This document shows, one piece after another, positions 21,563-31,967 of a stretch of 38,042 nucleotides of DNA (the stretch's first letter is position 1; each line of letters begins with the position of its first letter). The notes under the pieces are model-generated. The model made no database searches. It had not been told where the DNA came from and worked only from the letters and a program-made list of their open reading frames with translations. Both the position numbers and the translations under genes were made by a program. The DNA comes from Elysia marginata (taxonomy: Eukaryota; Mollusca; Gastropoda; Plakobranchidae), in the NCBI GenBank assembly GCA_019649035.1, contig BMAT01013642.1, positions 157,568 to 195,609 on the forward strand. The letters run 5' to 3'.

Positions 21563-22979
21563 CAGTCAACACTGCTTAAGTCGATTTCCAGGTGACATAA
21601 CTACTAAGATCGACTTAAGTGAAAAATCGAGTTAAGTAATAGCTGAGTTATCTCCCTTGATTAAAAATTTGAGCATAAAGTCTTCATCTGTATAATTTTC
21701 TCTTAATATTTGCTGTTTATTTTGTTGACGTTGTTTATTTATTTTTTGATATTTTTCACTCATTTTAATAAAAAAAAAATCCATTAAAATATGTAATTTA
21801 AGATTTTTACAGGAACAACATAATTAACAGTAAAACTAAAAGCATATGCATGTATTATGAATTACTGTACGGTAATTTGTCGATTAGTTCAATTTTTCGC
21901 ATAAGTGTCAAGGCTATTAATTTCCTGCCTGCCATCATTAAAGTTTAAACTTAGGAAGCTCTACTTGAAGTTGTAGGTCTCCTATTGTCTTAATAGGCTA
22001 AATGGTAGATTAAATCGACACTGTAGTGCAGCTCAAGATAATTTAATTCGGACGGGATGTTTCTGTGCCTGCTGTTTTCAGTCAAGTGGCGATATGATAT
22101 TCTTTAGATCTAGCTCTCTCAAACTTACAATGACTAATCTCTGTGATAGGATCTAGCATGATTACTCTCGCACTAACCTCTCATTCTTTCAGTTTCACTT
22201 CAGTATCATATTGGGGAGAATCCCGGAGATGGGATGGGAGGGGGGAGGGGCTTCTATCAGTCAGATTCAATCATAACGCATCTGGAACACAGAGCGTGTG
22301 CCCCATAATACACGAGACCAGTCATATTGCGATTAACATTACTGCAGTGCAATAGTGATAGAGATCGCACATTTCTCCAGAATCACACCCACCTACACAG
22401 GCCAGATGGCTCCAGCTGTGCGGCCCATGCTGGGCCACTAATCCTGGCATGCCAAGCCTAGCTTTTTCATGGTGAGAGAGGGGTGGGAGGGAGGAAGCTT
22501 TGACCAGTCAGACAGAAAGAGACGTGTTGTCTAGACACTTTGTTTACTTAATCATCCTAGTCTTGTGGGTTACACACCTGTAAACCTTTCAGCACTGTCG
22601 ATTACAAAGACTGATGTAATAGTGTGGTTTTATGGGTTTATTGTCTCCTGCTTTCAGGGTTGTTTAACATCTCTTAAGGTTCTCTGGAATTTTTATATGG
22701 GGACTCGGGTCGGGTTATTGTCTCCTAAGGTTCTTTTAGTATGGCGATGGGTCTGGTGTAGACTCGATCTGTCTAGCTTTAGTGTGGTTCAGAAGGACCA
22801 GGGCTAAGGAATATCGTCATATTTATTGCAGCATGAGCTTTTCTAAGATCGACTTATATGAAAATCGGCTAATGCGCTAGTGCTTATATTTTTGTTATCT
22901 GAAGGGGGAGGGATCAAGGAAAAAGATCGACTTGATTGAAAATCGACTTATGCAGCGTCGACTTAAGTGGAGTCGACTG
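21563..22979. mobile_element. pogo/Tigger-like element, TA-flanked
   Basis: Ends CAGTCAACACTGCTTAAGTC (21563) and the complement of a right end that reads CAGTCGACTCCACTTAAGTC (to 22979) are flanked by a clean TA on each side (21561-21562, 22980-22981). Subterminal 'GATCGACTTAAGTG' and 'AAAATCGACTTATG' copies repeat inside both ends. At 1.4 kb it has small open frames but none resembles a transposase, so it is non-autonomous. It follows the kelch stop codon by 235 bp. Confidence 0.85.
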
Positions 22980-22981
22980 TA

Positions 22982-23893
22982 ATAAATCTTATGTTTTGAA
23001 ATACTTTTACCAATATTGGATGCTACAACTTTCTAATTCAAAGACAGAGATTAAAAAAAAAAAAGATAGAAGTTATCAAAATTCTGGAGATTTATAGGTT
23101 CCTTTTTTTCTGGTTCAAATTCAAAATCAAATATACGAAATCAGACAATGTAGGTCTGATTATTGTACATATTTACTGTAAACAAAAGCACATTTTTTAT
23201 TGTATTTAACAAAAAATTCAACTTGTTCAATTGTAATATATTGTACACTTACATTTTAATTTAACTTTTTTTCTCAGCATTGTTTTATTATAGTAAAAAA
23301 AAGATACCTTTATATTTTAATATGTAAGGCTGTCCAGGGGTTGCAATTCTCCAATTATAATCTAAGTAAATAATAAAATCTACACTCAGCTATCTTGCTT
23401 CTTTTTTTACATGTGTGTAAGTAATTTTTTTTTTTTTTGGGGAGGGGGTTGTAGATCAAATTGTTACTGGTCTGAAGTGAAACATTTTATATTTTAAGTG
23501 TTATTACCTAAAGGAAAGAGGAACAATAAAGAGGAGTCTATTTATGCCAATTTTTATTACTGATTCCATTGAGATGATCAAAATGCACAAGATTGTTTTT
23601 AGCTATATTTGAGATGGTGAGACTCTTGCAGGGTTATATTTTTTGTTAATGTATTATTTTTTTAATAACTTTAAAAGTTAGAAGTTCTAGATACTTTTTT
23701 TTCTTGGCTTTTAGCTAGTCAGGCAACATGCTATCTTTCCTCAATTTCCACCATCTTTGTTGGAATTTACGGAAAGATGTGTGGCAAGATGTACTTCCTA
23801 GTTAAAGGTGACAATTGTCTAAAAATGCAAAATATGTTTAGCGGAAATCTCCAAACTCTGATAATCTGAATTTTCATATTTGGAAGCTTTCTA
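22982..23893. other. Intergenic AT-rich sequence
   Basis: No gene or repeat boundary recognised; mostly AT-rich DNA with poly-T runs. An AATAAA near 23524 could serve a long 3' UTR of the kelch gene, but nothing confirms it. Confidence 0.4.
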
Positions 23894-24841
23894 TGAGGGC
23901 AGGCTGATAATTAAGTTCCGTTTAATCATAACTTTTTCATAGCTTATACATAAACAATACGCCAAACGAAAGCTTAATATCTCAGCTACATACTTAGCAC
24001 TCTATTTTCTACGTAGTCACCGTCACAATCAACACAGCCTCCAATGTTTCACTAGTTGGTGCACGTCATCAGTGAAGAATTCAGATGACTGTTCACAGCA
24101 CCATCTGTGATAACTTCCTCATCATTGTCATTGTGATGGCCCATCAGGTACTTCTTGAGTTGGAGAAACAAATAATAGCCAGAAGGAGCAAGATTGGGGC
24201 TGTATGCAAGGTGCGGCAGGGTTGTAAGTTCCAGCTGCCCTAAGGTGTCCTGAGTTTGGCGACTGTTGTGCGGGCGCACATTGTCCTTTTGCAGGATTGA
24301 GTCCTTATCACACCGAACACACCTGAGTTTGAGAGCTCAGAGTGTTGAAATATATGGACCAGAGTTCACAGTTTGACCTTGCACCAGAAATTTCATGTGG
24401 ACCACTCCCTCCATGTCCCAGAAAAACGGTGAATAAGACCTTTCTTGCAAAGGCAACAACCTTGAACTTCCTTGGACTTCGAGAAGTTTTGTGCCTATAC
24501 TCCATCGATTGGGCTTTACCTTCTGAAATGCCCATTTCACCATAAAATGTCTTCATTCTTGCATTAACGTTTGCTGCAGAACATACCTCAGCTGCCAAAA
24601 CTTGATAACAGAGTGCTGTTTGATGAGAGGGTCATTGGAAGTCGCCATTGTCTCATAAACATGGCTACCTTATTACGTGTTGCGCTTCACTGCATTATGA
24701 GTACCAATGACATCACACAAACTTGTTGTTCTAGTTAAGCCTTAAAAATGTTTCGAGACTACATGTATAAAATTTTAGGTCAATGTAACGAAAATTGACT
24801 GAGTTATTAGCAAACAGAACTTAATTATCAGCCTGTCCTTG
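23894..24841 (-). mobile_element. Internally deleted, dead mariner element
   Basis: Inverted ends share GGCTGATAATTAAGTTC (left from 23894, right to 24841), with TA on both flanks (23892-23893, 24842-24843). The 948-bp length is shorter than the usual 1.3 kb. The - strand interior is an eroded transposase: start at 24648 (MATSNDPLIKQHSVIKF), a shortened N-terminal part, a segment with VVAFARKVLFTVF, then KDNVRPH with the second catalytic Asp and YSPNLAPSGYYLF. Confidence 0.9.
24050..24648 (-). pseudogene. mariner transposase pseudogene
   Basis: Homologous segments occur in the order expected for a mariner DDD transposase but need several frame changes. The middle of the protein, between the DNA-binding part and the catalytic core, is largely missing. 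The second catalytic Asp is retained in K-D-N-V-R-P-H. The third, normally S-D-Y/H after L-A-P, is Gly (L-A-P-S-G-Y-Y). It therefore cannot be active. Confidence 0.88.
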
Positions 24842-24843
24842 TA

Positions 24844-27448
24844 CATGTGAGGTTTCTTTTTTCTCTTTGGCTCTGTTAATTTTAAACTCATAATTTGAAT
24901 TAATTCTTTAAAATATATGTTTTTGACTTTGCTAATAAATCATTAAATGGTTTCACTTCAGTTCCCATGCAATTACGTTTTTTCAAAACTTAAGAATGAG
25001 TGCATGCAAGGGTTTGGTAAGAGAGATGCTTTTATTACAGTGGAAACCTCTTAATTTGAATTTCAAGGGAATGCTTAAAAAGTTCAAAGTAGATGATTTG
25101 ACCTATAAACGGTTGGGGTGTGTTGATCAGACAATTTTCTGGTGTATTTTGTAGTATTAACGCCTCCCTATCTTGACAAATCATAGCATGTAGTGAGATT
25201 CTATGACTATGAGTCAAAATCACTCTTTTAGTCTCTGGACTTGGAAAGTTCAACAACAATTCAGTGTTTATCATAAGCCTTACTTATTTTGGAGAAAAGA
25301 AACTGCTAGGGATTAGAATATTAGTAAAATCTTTTAAGGCCACAATTTAAACTTTGAATGAGTTCAAATCTAACAAAACCAAAGAAGAAATTAAACTTCA
25401 CTCCTATAAAAACCATGAGTTATCTGACAGTGATATAAAGTAGCTAAATTTTAACTGACTGTAGTGTGTGAGGTTGATTTCCTGTTTTTTTACTTATTGT
25501 TTAGTCGTACACTTATAAATGTAATTGTATATTACTGAGCTATACTTTTAATTAAAGTATTTTTTAAATATATATAACTGCTGTTGTACAATGCTGTATT
25601 TTGTGTTTTCAGTTGAGAACTAATATTTATGCAATATTCATATATTTTTATGTGTACGTATATATATTTTTAAGAAATTGAAATTAAAAAAAAAAACCAA
25701 AAACAAATGAATTAAGATTCTTATTGCTTGCTTTTTTTTTTTTTTTTTTTTNNNNNNNNNNNNNNTGCGGGGAGGAACTTTAACAATGCAAGGTGGGAGC
25801 AACAGTTCATCATCTGCACAAGTAATCCCAGAAGATTAGCCTATTTGTAACATTTTGCGACTGAGTGAGAGAAAAGTTTTTTAAAATGCTATCTGAATCA
25901 CATCCCGGGTTGTTGTGTTTCAAAACAAAGGGGATCAATGAGACCCATTTTTATTTTCCTTAAAATGAAAGAAAAAAATTTCAAGATTTTCCATTAAAAA
26001 GATCATAAAGTGCTTAAAGTTAAAAAGTGTGTGTATGGTACATAATCAATTTCAGATAGAACATAGCCTTACAATCCACGACAAAAAATTTTGAGTGAAC
26101 TTTATGGCATGATAATATATACATATATACATCTACTCATTTTCTGAAAGTCATTTAAATTTTGTGGAGCTATTACACATAAGCTAATGAATATAATGGT
26201 ATGAACCTTAAACATTTGTATAATAAATCTTTCGCCTCTCCACTTTTCACTCTCTTTCTCACTCTGCCTTGAAAAGTTTCAAAAATCAAAGCATGGCAAC
26301 GAGGGTTTGAAATCCTGAATTGTTTTTAATTTGAATCCTAGTTCTAAAGTAAAACTATGTTGCATCTCTAATGATCTTATCTTGTTTTTCAAATCTTCAA
26401 TTTTTCAAGACCCTAATCTGCGTTGAAAAACTTGTTATCAAAAGGCCCTTCTGTGCATCACGAAAAATGAACTGAGAGAAAATAAAGATAAAGCTTTAAC
26501 GGTAGGCTTACCGGATATATGAAAGGCCATCAGATACAAAGCTAAGGGTCCTGGAAAAATTTGCAGAAACACTCTAAACTGTTGCTGCCATAAACTTGCA
26601 AACACATATGTTTTGAATCCTCATTTTCCAAGCCCGCTTTGTCAGCTGAAATGATATTACAACCCAATCATCTTTGACCTTGAGATCTACATTATTCCTA
26701 TACACAGTCATGGAATGCTTTAAAAACTTGATCCTGAGAGATTAAAAAAAAAAGAAGCAGAGGACCATATAGAATTAGACCCTCCAATTTGCATATCATC
26801 TCTGTAGTGTAGTAGAAATACATTTCTAGTCTTGAAGAATAATGCTCTGAAACATTCTTGATTTCTCCTCGGCTTTTCAGACCTTTCAGCCATACATTAT
26901 GACGGAATAATGAAATCTCTCAATCATAAATATTTAAACTGAAATCTCTTTCCATGGATAGTGAATCTCTTAACACAAATTAAACATTTTTTTCTTCCTT
27001 TTTATGTGGGGTACCGAATTTTTATTATTTATGCCATGTGTTTATTCTGGTACATCTATATCCAACTCAACTTTTGATATTGACCAATCATTTATTTATG
27101 TATAAACATGCATCTTACGTCCGTACACCAGAGTTTACTTGTTATCAAATTTTATCAATGCATCCATAATTATGCTTACATCTGGGCTATAGATTTTTTT
27201 ACCAAAATCATTTCATTTTCAACACAGCATTATAATTTTTAAGCACACTGAAATATAAAAACCTGGTGTTTATTTTATTTTAACTCAATGATTTAAAAAA
27301 GCCATTGGGAGAATCATACTATAGCTACGACAGAGTATGTTGTTAAAACCAGGGATAATTTTTGTGTTGCGAAAAAGAAATTAAAACAACAAACAGTTGT
27401 CATTCATGTGTATTTATCAACAATGAACATTGAGTAAATCAACCAGTA
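24844..27448. other. Long non-coding intergenic region with assembly gap
   Basis: No supportable gene. It contains an isolated pogo-like terminus near 25038 and an assembly gap. The remainder is AT-rich and anonymous. Confidence 0.45.
25752..25765. other. Assembly gap of 14 N
   Basis: Fourteen undetermined bases follow a run of about twenty T. The true length here is unknown, so a short repeat or element end may be missing. Confidence 0.99.
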
Positions 27449-27450
27449 TA

Positions 27451-27608
27451 CAGTGTAGTCCGCTGCGCTTAAGATAAGCTAGATTTTTTGTCCCTTTCTT
27501 TTTTTTTCTTTATAAAATATAACTTACTGCTTAGTATAAACTTTGGATAAATTAAACTTTATAGTCGGTCCCAGAGGGGTTTATCTTAACACTAACAGGA
27601 TTCCACTG
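27451..27608. mobile_element. 158-bp pogo-like MITE
   Basis: Ends CAGTGTAGTCC and the complement of a right end reading CAGTGGAATCC, each followed by a TTAAGATAA motif, with TA on both sides (27449-27450, 27609-27610). No coding capacity. It lies 165 bp beyond the ADAM stop codon, just after a possible ATTAAA signal, so it may mark or lie inside the end of that transcript. Confidence 0.75.
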
Positions 27609-27612
27609 TATC

Positions 27613-27618
27613 TTTAAT
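27613..27618 (-). promoter_or_regulatory. Possible polyadenylation signal of the ADAM gene
   Basis: ATTAAA on the - strand about 155 nt downstream of the stop codon. It is the nearest common variant of AATAAA in that interval. Assigned from position only. Confidence 0.3.
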
Positions 27619-27772
27619 TAAGGGAAAGTACATGAACAGCTACATTGTATTTCAATAATTCATCTTGTCTGAAAACCACAAAAGAAGTAAATTAAAGGAA
27701 AGTTGGAATTTTTCATTGTAACTACAGGACAAAGATTATTACAGACAAACAACGTGGCTTATCAATGGAGTT

Positions 27773-30193
27773 TTAAATTTTGATATATGAAAATGTTCTC
27801 ATCCTAAATCCTTGAATGATTAGAATTTTCACAGCAACTTCCTCTGTTGCACTGATAGTTACAATTTTGGACAAGTATTCAACAGATGCATCTGGAAACA
27901 ATGCTTTCAGCCTACCCAACGCCTCTAAATAACTCATAGGCATTTTGCGAGTCTCAATCCTTCTTGTTGCCTCTTGGTAGTATGCATCAATTTCTTGCAA
28001 TATGTCATCGTATACCTCTGCCATGTGCTGCCCCAAAGTTGAAATCCCCATCATCTTGCCGTAGCTTAACGATTTCGCATGGTTTGAATTTTTCGAAGAG
28101 CAAGAGAAAACTAAAGCTGTGACTATGAACATTGTCAAAGAGGCAAAGAAAATATACTGCACCCAGTGATGTCTTAAGTGTGCACCAACCGCCTTTATGT
28201 CTGAAAGGAAAGACACATGTAATGGGACGGCCTCCAATCCTAGGCATGCTAAGCTATATGAGCAGTTACCCCCTGCACACTGGAGGCTGATGGTGGTACT
28301 GTTATAACGGAACACCGATTGGTTGAAGCTGATAAAGTCACCTAATGGCGTACATGTACTATTTTGCTTACAGCAGATGTCACAATGACTGGTTCGTTGA
28401 CATAAGCATGCGGAAAGGTTGTGAAACTCGCATACCCCTGCTGAGCATTTACCTTGTGAACATACTTGCAGTCCTCCATTACAAGCAGTCCCGTCTGGCA
28501 GATAATGCTGAGGGCAGTGTGGGCCCAGTCCGTCACATGTAGACAGTTGGGAGCAATGGCTGAAACTGTTGCAATGGAATTTCTTTGCCGCAGGAGTGTA
28601 GGTGCATGTGTCAGTGCAGCATGCGGAAACCAACGGGGAGCAAAGTTTTCCTTGCGAGCGACGAGTCCTGCATGGCCTATCGACTCCGGAAGTTTCGTCG
28701 GCTGGTGTACAACACGGATCGATCGCATTGCAGTGCGATGACCAACCACAGTCACACTCTTCACCATCCTCTGGCAACCCATTTCCACATTGAGGTCTCA
28801 AACTGTCGTAGGTAAGGCAATGTCCTTTATATTTTATGACTGGAAGCATGTTTCTCAAGCTACATTCTGAAAACCTGTAATTATTGGCTTTATAACCTGT
28901 GTTTGTAGTTGTACTCATAATGAAGTCCCCGTGCTCCTCTGTTCCAGAACAGAAAGTTTCATCATCATGAGGAGCTCCAAAGCTGTGTCCTATCTCGTGG
29001 GCTAGTGTTAGCAACACCTCCATCTCTGTTCGGCGCTTTCCATCTAACAAATAAGTCAGCACTATAGAGTTATAGCTAATATTTTGTGAATCTATCTCTA
29101 CAGGTTTTTGACAAATGCCACCCGCACTAGACCCGTCAGAGTAAGCTACATACGCTGAGCCCGCGGTGCCTGAAAAATCACTAAAAGTGAACGCTATAGC
29201 AAGGCAATATTGGCTAAAATCGTTTAAACTAAATTCACCCAAGTATTCAGCGGAAGTCGTGTCTGGCTTTGTTATCATCTTGTAACCTCCCCCAGTTGCA
29301 TTTAACACCAAAACTCTTTTCACTAAGAAGCCAATATTATCTGCCCACCCGTCACCATTAAAGTCGGTAGAACGAAACATTGAATCGAGTCTGTTGATTA
29401 AATTCAACATTTGGTTGATCGTGTCAAGAACATTTCCATTTCCAACAAACTTGTAAAACATGTGGTCAGCAACGAGAAGCAAGGGGCAACTAGCGGGTTT
29501 CCTACTGCTATTGATACTGCGCCTTTGTTTGTTAGGATGGATGGTTTCATCTGAACTCAAAAGGTCAGGCTTGAAAATAGCACTTGAGTCAAAGTCTTCG
29601 AAAATGGTGTAATTTGAGAGTTTATCTTTACCTCTCTGTAGCTCTTTGGCACGACGATGACTCCAAAGTTTGCATAGATGGCAACTTTTTCCATAAGCGT
29701 AAATTCTGGAATGAGGCCACACGTCTGAATGGCAGTGCAGATTTATTTTTGAATCAAACAAAAATGCCCCTCCAATTATGGAATCTTTCGTCTGTATGGC
29801 CGAAAAAGGAACCAATAAATCAAAGAAAACAAAATAACCTATGTAAAATCTATTAATGTTTTTTGCAATATTTTCGTGATAAAAAGGAATCTCTCGTTCT
29901 TCAAGAGCATCTAGAAATACGCGTGCATCTGGATGATAAATTTGATTTTCAGCAATTGCTAAGATTATAGTATGATTTCTTATTTTAAAAAAGAAGTGGT
30001 GAAAGTGTTTATATGTATAACCTTTCGTTTTGTCATCTGGTTTGTGGCATAATTGTACAGTCTCCCTCAAGCCATTTTGGTAGAAACCATTATCATGGTA
30101 AGTGTCGCTTCCCTTAACCTGGGACGTTTTGCTTGGCTTAACTAAGCATTGGAAATACATGAGTAATACATTTATACTTGAAATTATGTGCAT
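27773..30193 (-). CDS. ADAM10/ADAM17-class transmembrane metalloprotease, single exon
   Basis: Predicted type I membrane sheddase of 806 residues. In order: signal peptide (about 1-17), prodomain (to about 225), furin-type site KQRR|S at 222-226, a metalloprotease domain beginning near C236 with the zinc motif HEIGHSFGAPHD at 399-410 (catalytic Glu400) and Met-turn Met426, a disintegrin domain (about 469-590, CGNG...EECDCG), a Cys-rich membrane-proximal module with ACLCQ and CDICC, a membrane helix (about 677-698) and a 108-residue cytoplasmic tail. The tail holds a CUE-like segment at 755-796. The catalytic start recalls ADAM17 and the disintegrin part ADAM10, so subfamily is open. Family members act on membrane proteins at the cell surface or in the Golgi. 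An in-frame TGA 27 nt upstream supports the start. ADAM10/17 genes normally have many introns, so the intact single exon suggests a retrocopy. Confidence 0.93.
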   Translation of the reverse strand: MHIISSINVLLMYFQCLVKPSKTSQVKGSDTYHDNGFYQNGLRETVQLCHKPDDKTKGYTYKHFHHFFFKIRNHTIILAIAENQIYHPDARVFLDALEEREIPFYHENIAKNINRFYIGYFVFFDLLVPFSAIQTKDSIIGGAFLFDSKINLHCHSDVWPHSRIYAYGKSCHLCKLWSHRRAKELQRGKDKLSNYTIFEDFDSSAIFKPDLLSSDETIHPNKQRRSINSSRKPASCPLLLVADHMFYKFVGNGNVLDTINQMLNLINRLDSMFRSTDFNGDGWADNIGFLVKRVLVLNATGGGYKMITKPDTTSAEYLGEFSLNDFSQYCLAIAFTFSDFSGTAGSAYVAYSDGSSAGGICQKPVEIDSQNISYNSIVLTYLLDGKRRTEMEVLLTLAHEIGHSFGAPHDDETFCSGTEEHGDFIMSTTTNTGYKANNYRFSECSLRNMLPVIKYKGHCLTYDSLRPQCGNGLPEDGEECDCGWSSHCNAIDPCCTPADETSGVDRPCRTRRSQGKLCSPLVSACCTDTCTYTPAAKKFHCNSFSHCSQLSTCDGLGPHCPQHYLPDGTACNGGLQVCSQGKCSAGVCEFHNLSACLCQRTSHCDICCKQNSTCTPLGDFISFNQSVFRYNSTTISLQCAGGNCSYSLACLGLEAVPLHVSFLSDIKAVGAHLRHHWVQYIFFASLTMFIVTALVFSCSSKNSNHAKSLSYGKMMGISTLGQHMAEVYDDILQEIDAYYQEATRRIETRKMPMSYLEALGRLKALFPDASVEYLSKIVTISATEEVAVKILIIQGFRMRTFSYIKI

Positions 30194-31563
30194 CCCATCA
30201 CTGGTTTCATCACCACTTGATCATACTTGATCCGAGAACCTGCGCCAAAACAGATAGCCTACATCTTATTTTCCAGTTCATGTTTCTGTAAATGAAAGAA
30301 AAGTATTGGTCAACATGGATTTTTAAAAATTGAGTTTTAACGTTCTGTAGATGCCGGGCAGTGAAGGAAAAGTTCCGTTAGACTTAAGAGCAGGCGCACG
30401 TTCTATAGTCAACGAAATAGACTACAAACTCAAGATCAACCTCATTAGGCCTACTTTCTGATTTCATCGGGGCAAATGGGTTAGCAAATTCACTTAAGAT
30501 CGTTGACTAGGTAGAATAAAAAAAAAAAAAAAACACACGTAGACTAGATATTGTTAATTCACTCTAGATCGTTGACCATGTAGAATAAAAAAAAAACACA
30601 CGTAGACAGTAGACTAGATATTGTCGCCAGCCGTAAATCTTGGACAACATTCTGATAAGTCTAGACGTCTTTGCGAAGAAGATGAGAACATTATCGATTA
30701 ACCCATACATAACTCATATTTCTAATTTTACACATAACCCAACATCAAAAGTAATCCTGCCTACTTGACATTCTGTTGTAGGTCAAGATTTTCTGCCTTG
30801 ATTCAAAACTTTCGCGATTTTTTAAAAGTAGGCTAAATACATGAGTAAAAATAGCTAATGTGCAATAGAGAATTAAGATAAATCTTGATCTAAAACAGTT
30901 TACATAAATAAAAAAAAAGAAAAGTATAAACATAGCAAGCCCAATTTACCTTTTTCATCCTCAGGTAATTTACTAAATCCGGATATTGCTAGGGTTTTAA
31001 AAAATTTCTATAATTCCTAATACTTTTCTCAAACGAGCTCCTATGTTAAAAAAAAAAAACAAAAAACAAGTGGATGCGAGATTATACTTTGTGTACATAA
31101 AGAGTGAGAATACAACAGGTTAAATCTATGGATATACATGTAATTCCAAACTAGTTGAAGAAAACACATAAAAATTAGTATTCTTTATCCTACACCAGTG
31201 GATAAAAAGTAATTAGGCCTACAACTTAATGTTATATGTGCTGAGCGAAAATACTTTGAATAGATCAACTTAGGTCAAGACTATTGTGCACCGTGCAATG
31301 TAGCCTAATAACACACATTAGTGTGGTGGGTCCTCAATCCTATTGTGTGTGTCCCATGTACGTGGCTGCTAAAGATAGGAAAGATTCTCCAAAATATAGG
31401 GGGTTGGCATGAGGCTAGCTTTCCTCTCGTTAAACAGAAACACAAGTTACAGGAACGTTAATACAGGAAAAAAAAACCTCTGAATATCCTGGTAGAACGT
31501 GCAGTTTCTTTCAAAGTACTGACTATGCTCAGCGGTGAAAGCTGAAAGGAGCCATCTGTACTG
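30194..31563. other. Region upstream of the ADAM gene
   Basis: Should contain the ADAM promoter, but no TATA box or start site can be called. Two out-of-frame ATGs lie within 20 nt upstream of the chosen start and may lower translation. A 69-bp duplication is listed separately. The rest is AT-rich with poly-A runs. Confidence 0.4.
30488..30624. repeat. Tandem duplication, two copies of about 69 bp
   Basis: Copy 1 (30488-30555) and copy 2 (30557-30624) share ATTCACT, GATCGTTGAC, GTAGAATAAAA, a poly-A run, ACACACGTAGAC and TAGACTAGATATTGT. They differ in poly-A length and a small TAGACAG insertion. It lies about 300 bp upstream of the ADAM start. Confidence 0.9.
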
Positions 31564-31963
31564 ATGCCTCCATTTTCAAGCAAGGAACCCCCTCGGATTT
31601 CGTCGTGGAATGTTAGAACCTTTCATAAGGCAGGTAAGTGCACACTGAAAATTCGCCAGAAAAAGCTGCACATGCCAGGGATCAGCGAGGCCCACACTGG
31701 AAACAGCCCGGACAGAAACGCTTGCAGGCAGGAGACCTTTATTTTATTTCCAGCTAAGGAAATCATTTGGTCCCAAAAATCATGTTGAAAAGGCTAAAAT
31801 TCTAAGAATCAACACTAATTATGGTGGTTCGATAATGGTAGACAACAAACCTTCACATAGGCCTACTTGGGAAGCATAATTGATCAGACAGAAGGCACAG
31901 AGGATGACATACACTCAAGACAAGGTAAGGCAAGAGGAGCATTCATGGACCTACAGAAATAAT
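31564..31963 (+). mobile_element. Internally deleted endonuclease-RT LINE fragment
   Basis: 31564-31788 reads as the start of an exonuclease-endonuclease-phosphatase domain with ISSWNVRTFHKAGKC and a later G-I-S-E-A motif, as in apurinic-type LINE endonucleases. Without a gap, 31780-31963 gives late reverse-transcriptase sequence: VEKAKILRINTN, then after a frame change LGSIIDQTEGTEDDIHSRQG. The whole catalytic RT core between them is missing. It is the same broad LINE type as the copy in intron 8 of the kelch gene. Confidence 0.75.
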
Positions 31964-31967
31964 ACGA

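Noticed and set aside
22143..22807. Two small + frames within the pogo-like element
   Set aside because: No DDE or DNA-binding motif; chance frames in a non-autonomous element.
25038..25270. Isolated pogo-like terminus (TA then CAGTGGAAACCTCTTAATTT) with a 79-residue - strand frame
   Set aside because: No matching second terminus was found downstream and the frame resembles nothing, so an element cannot be delimited.
28342..28815. Long overlapping frames on both strands inside the ADAM gene
   Set aside because: Shadows of the Cys-rich disintegrin coding sequence; no independent start context or homology.
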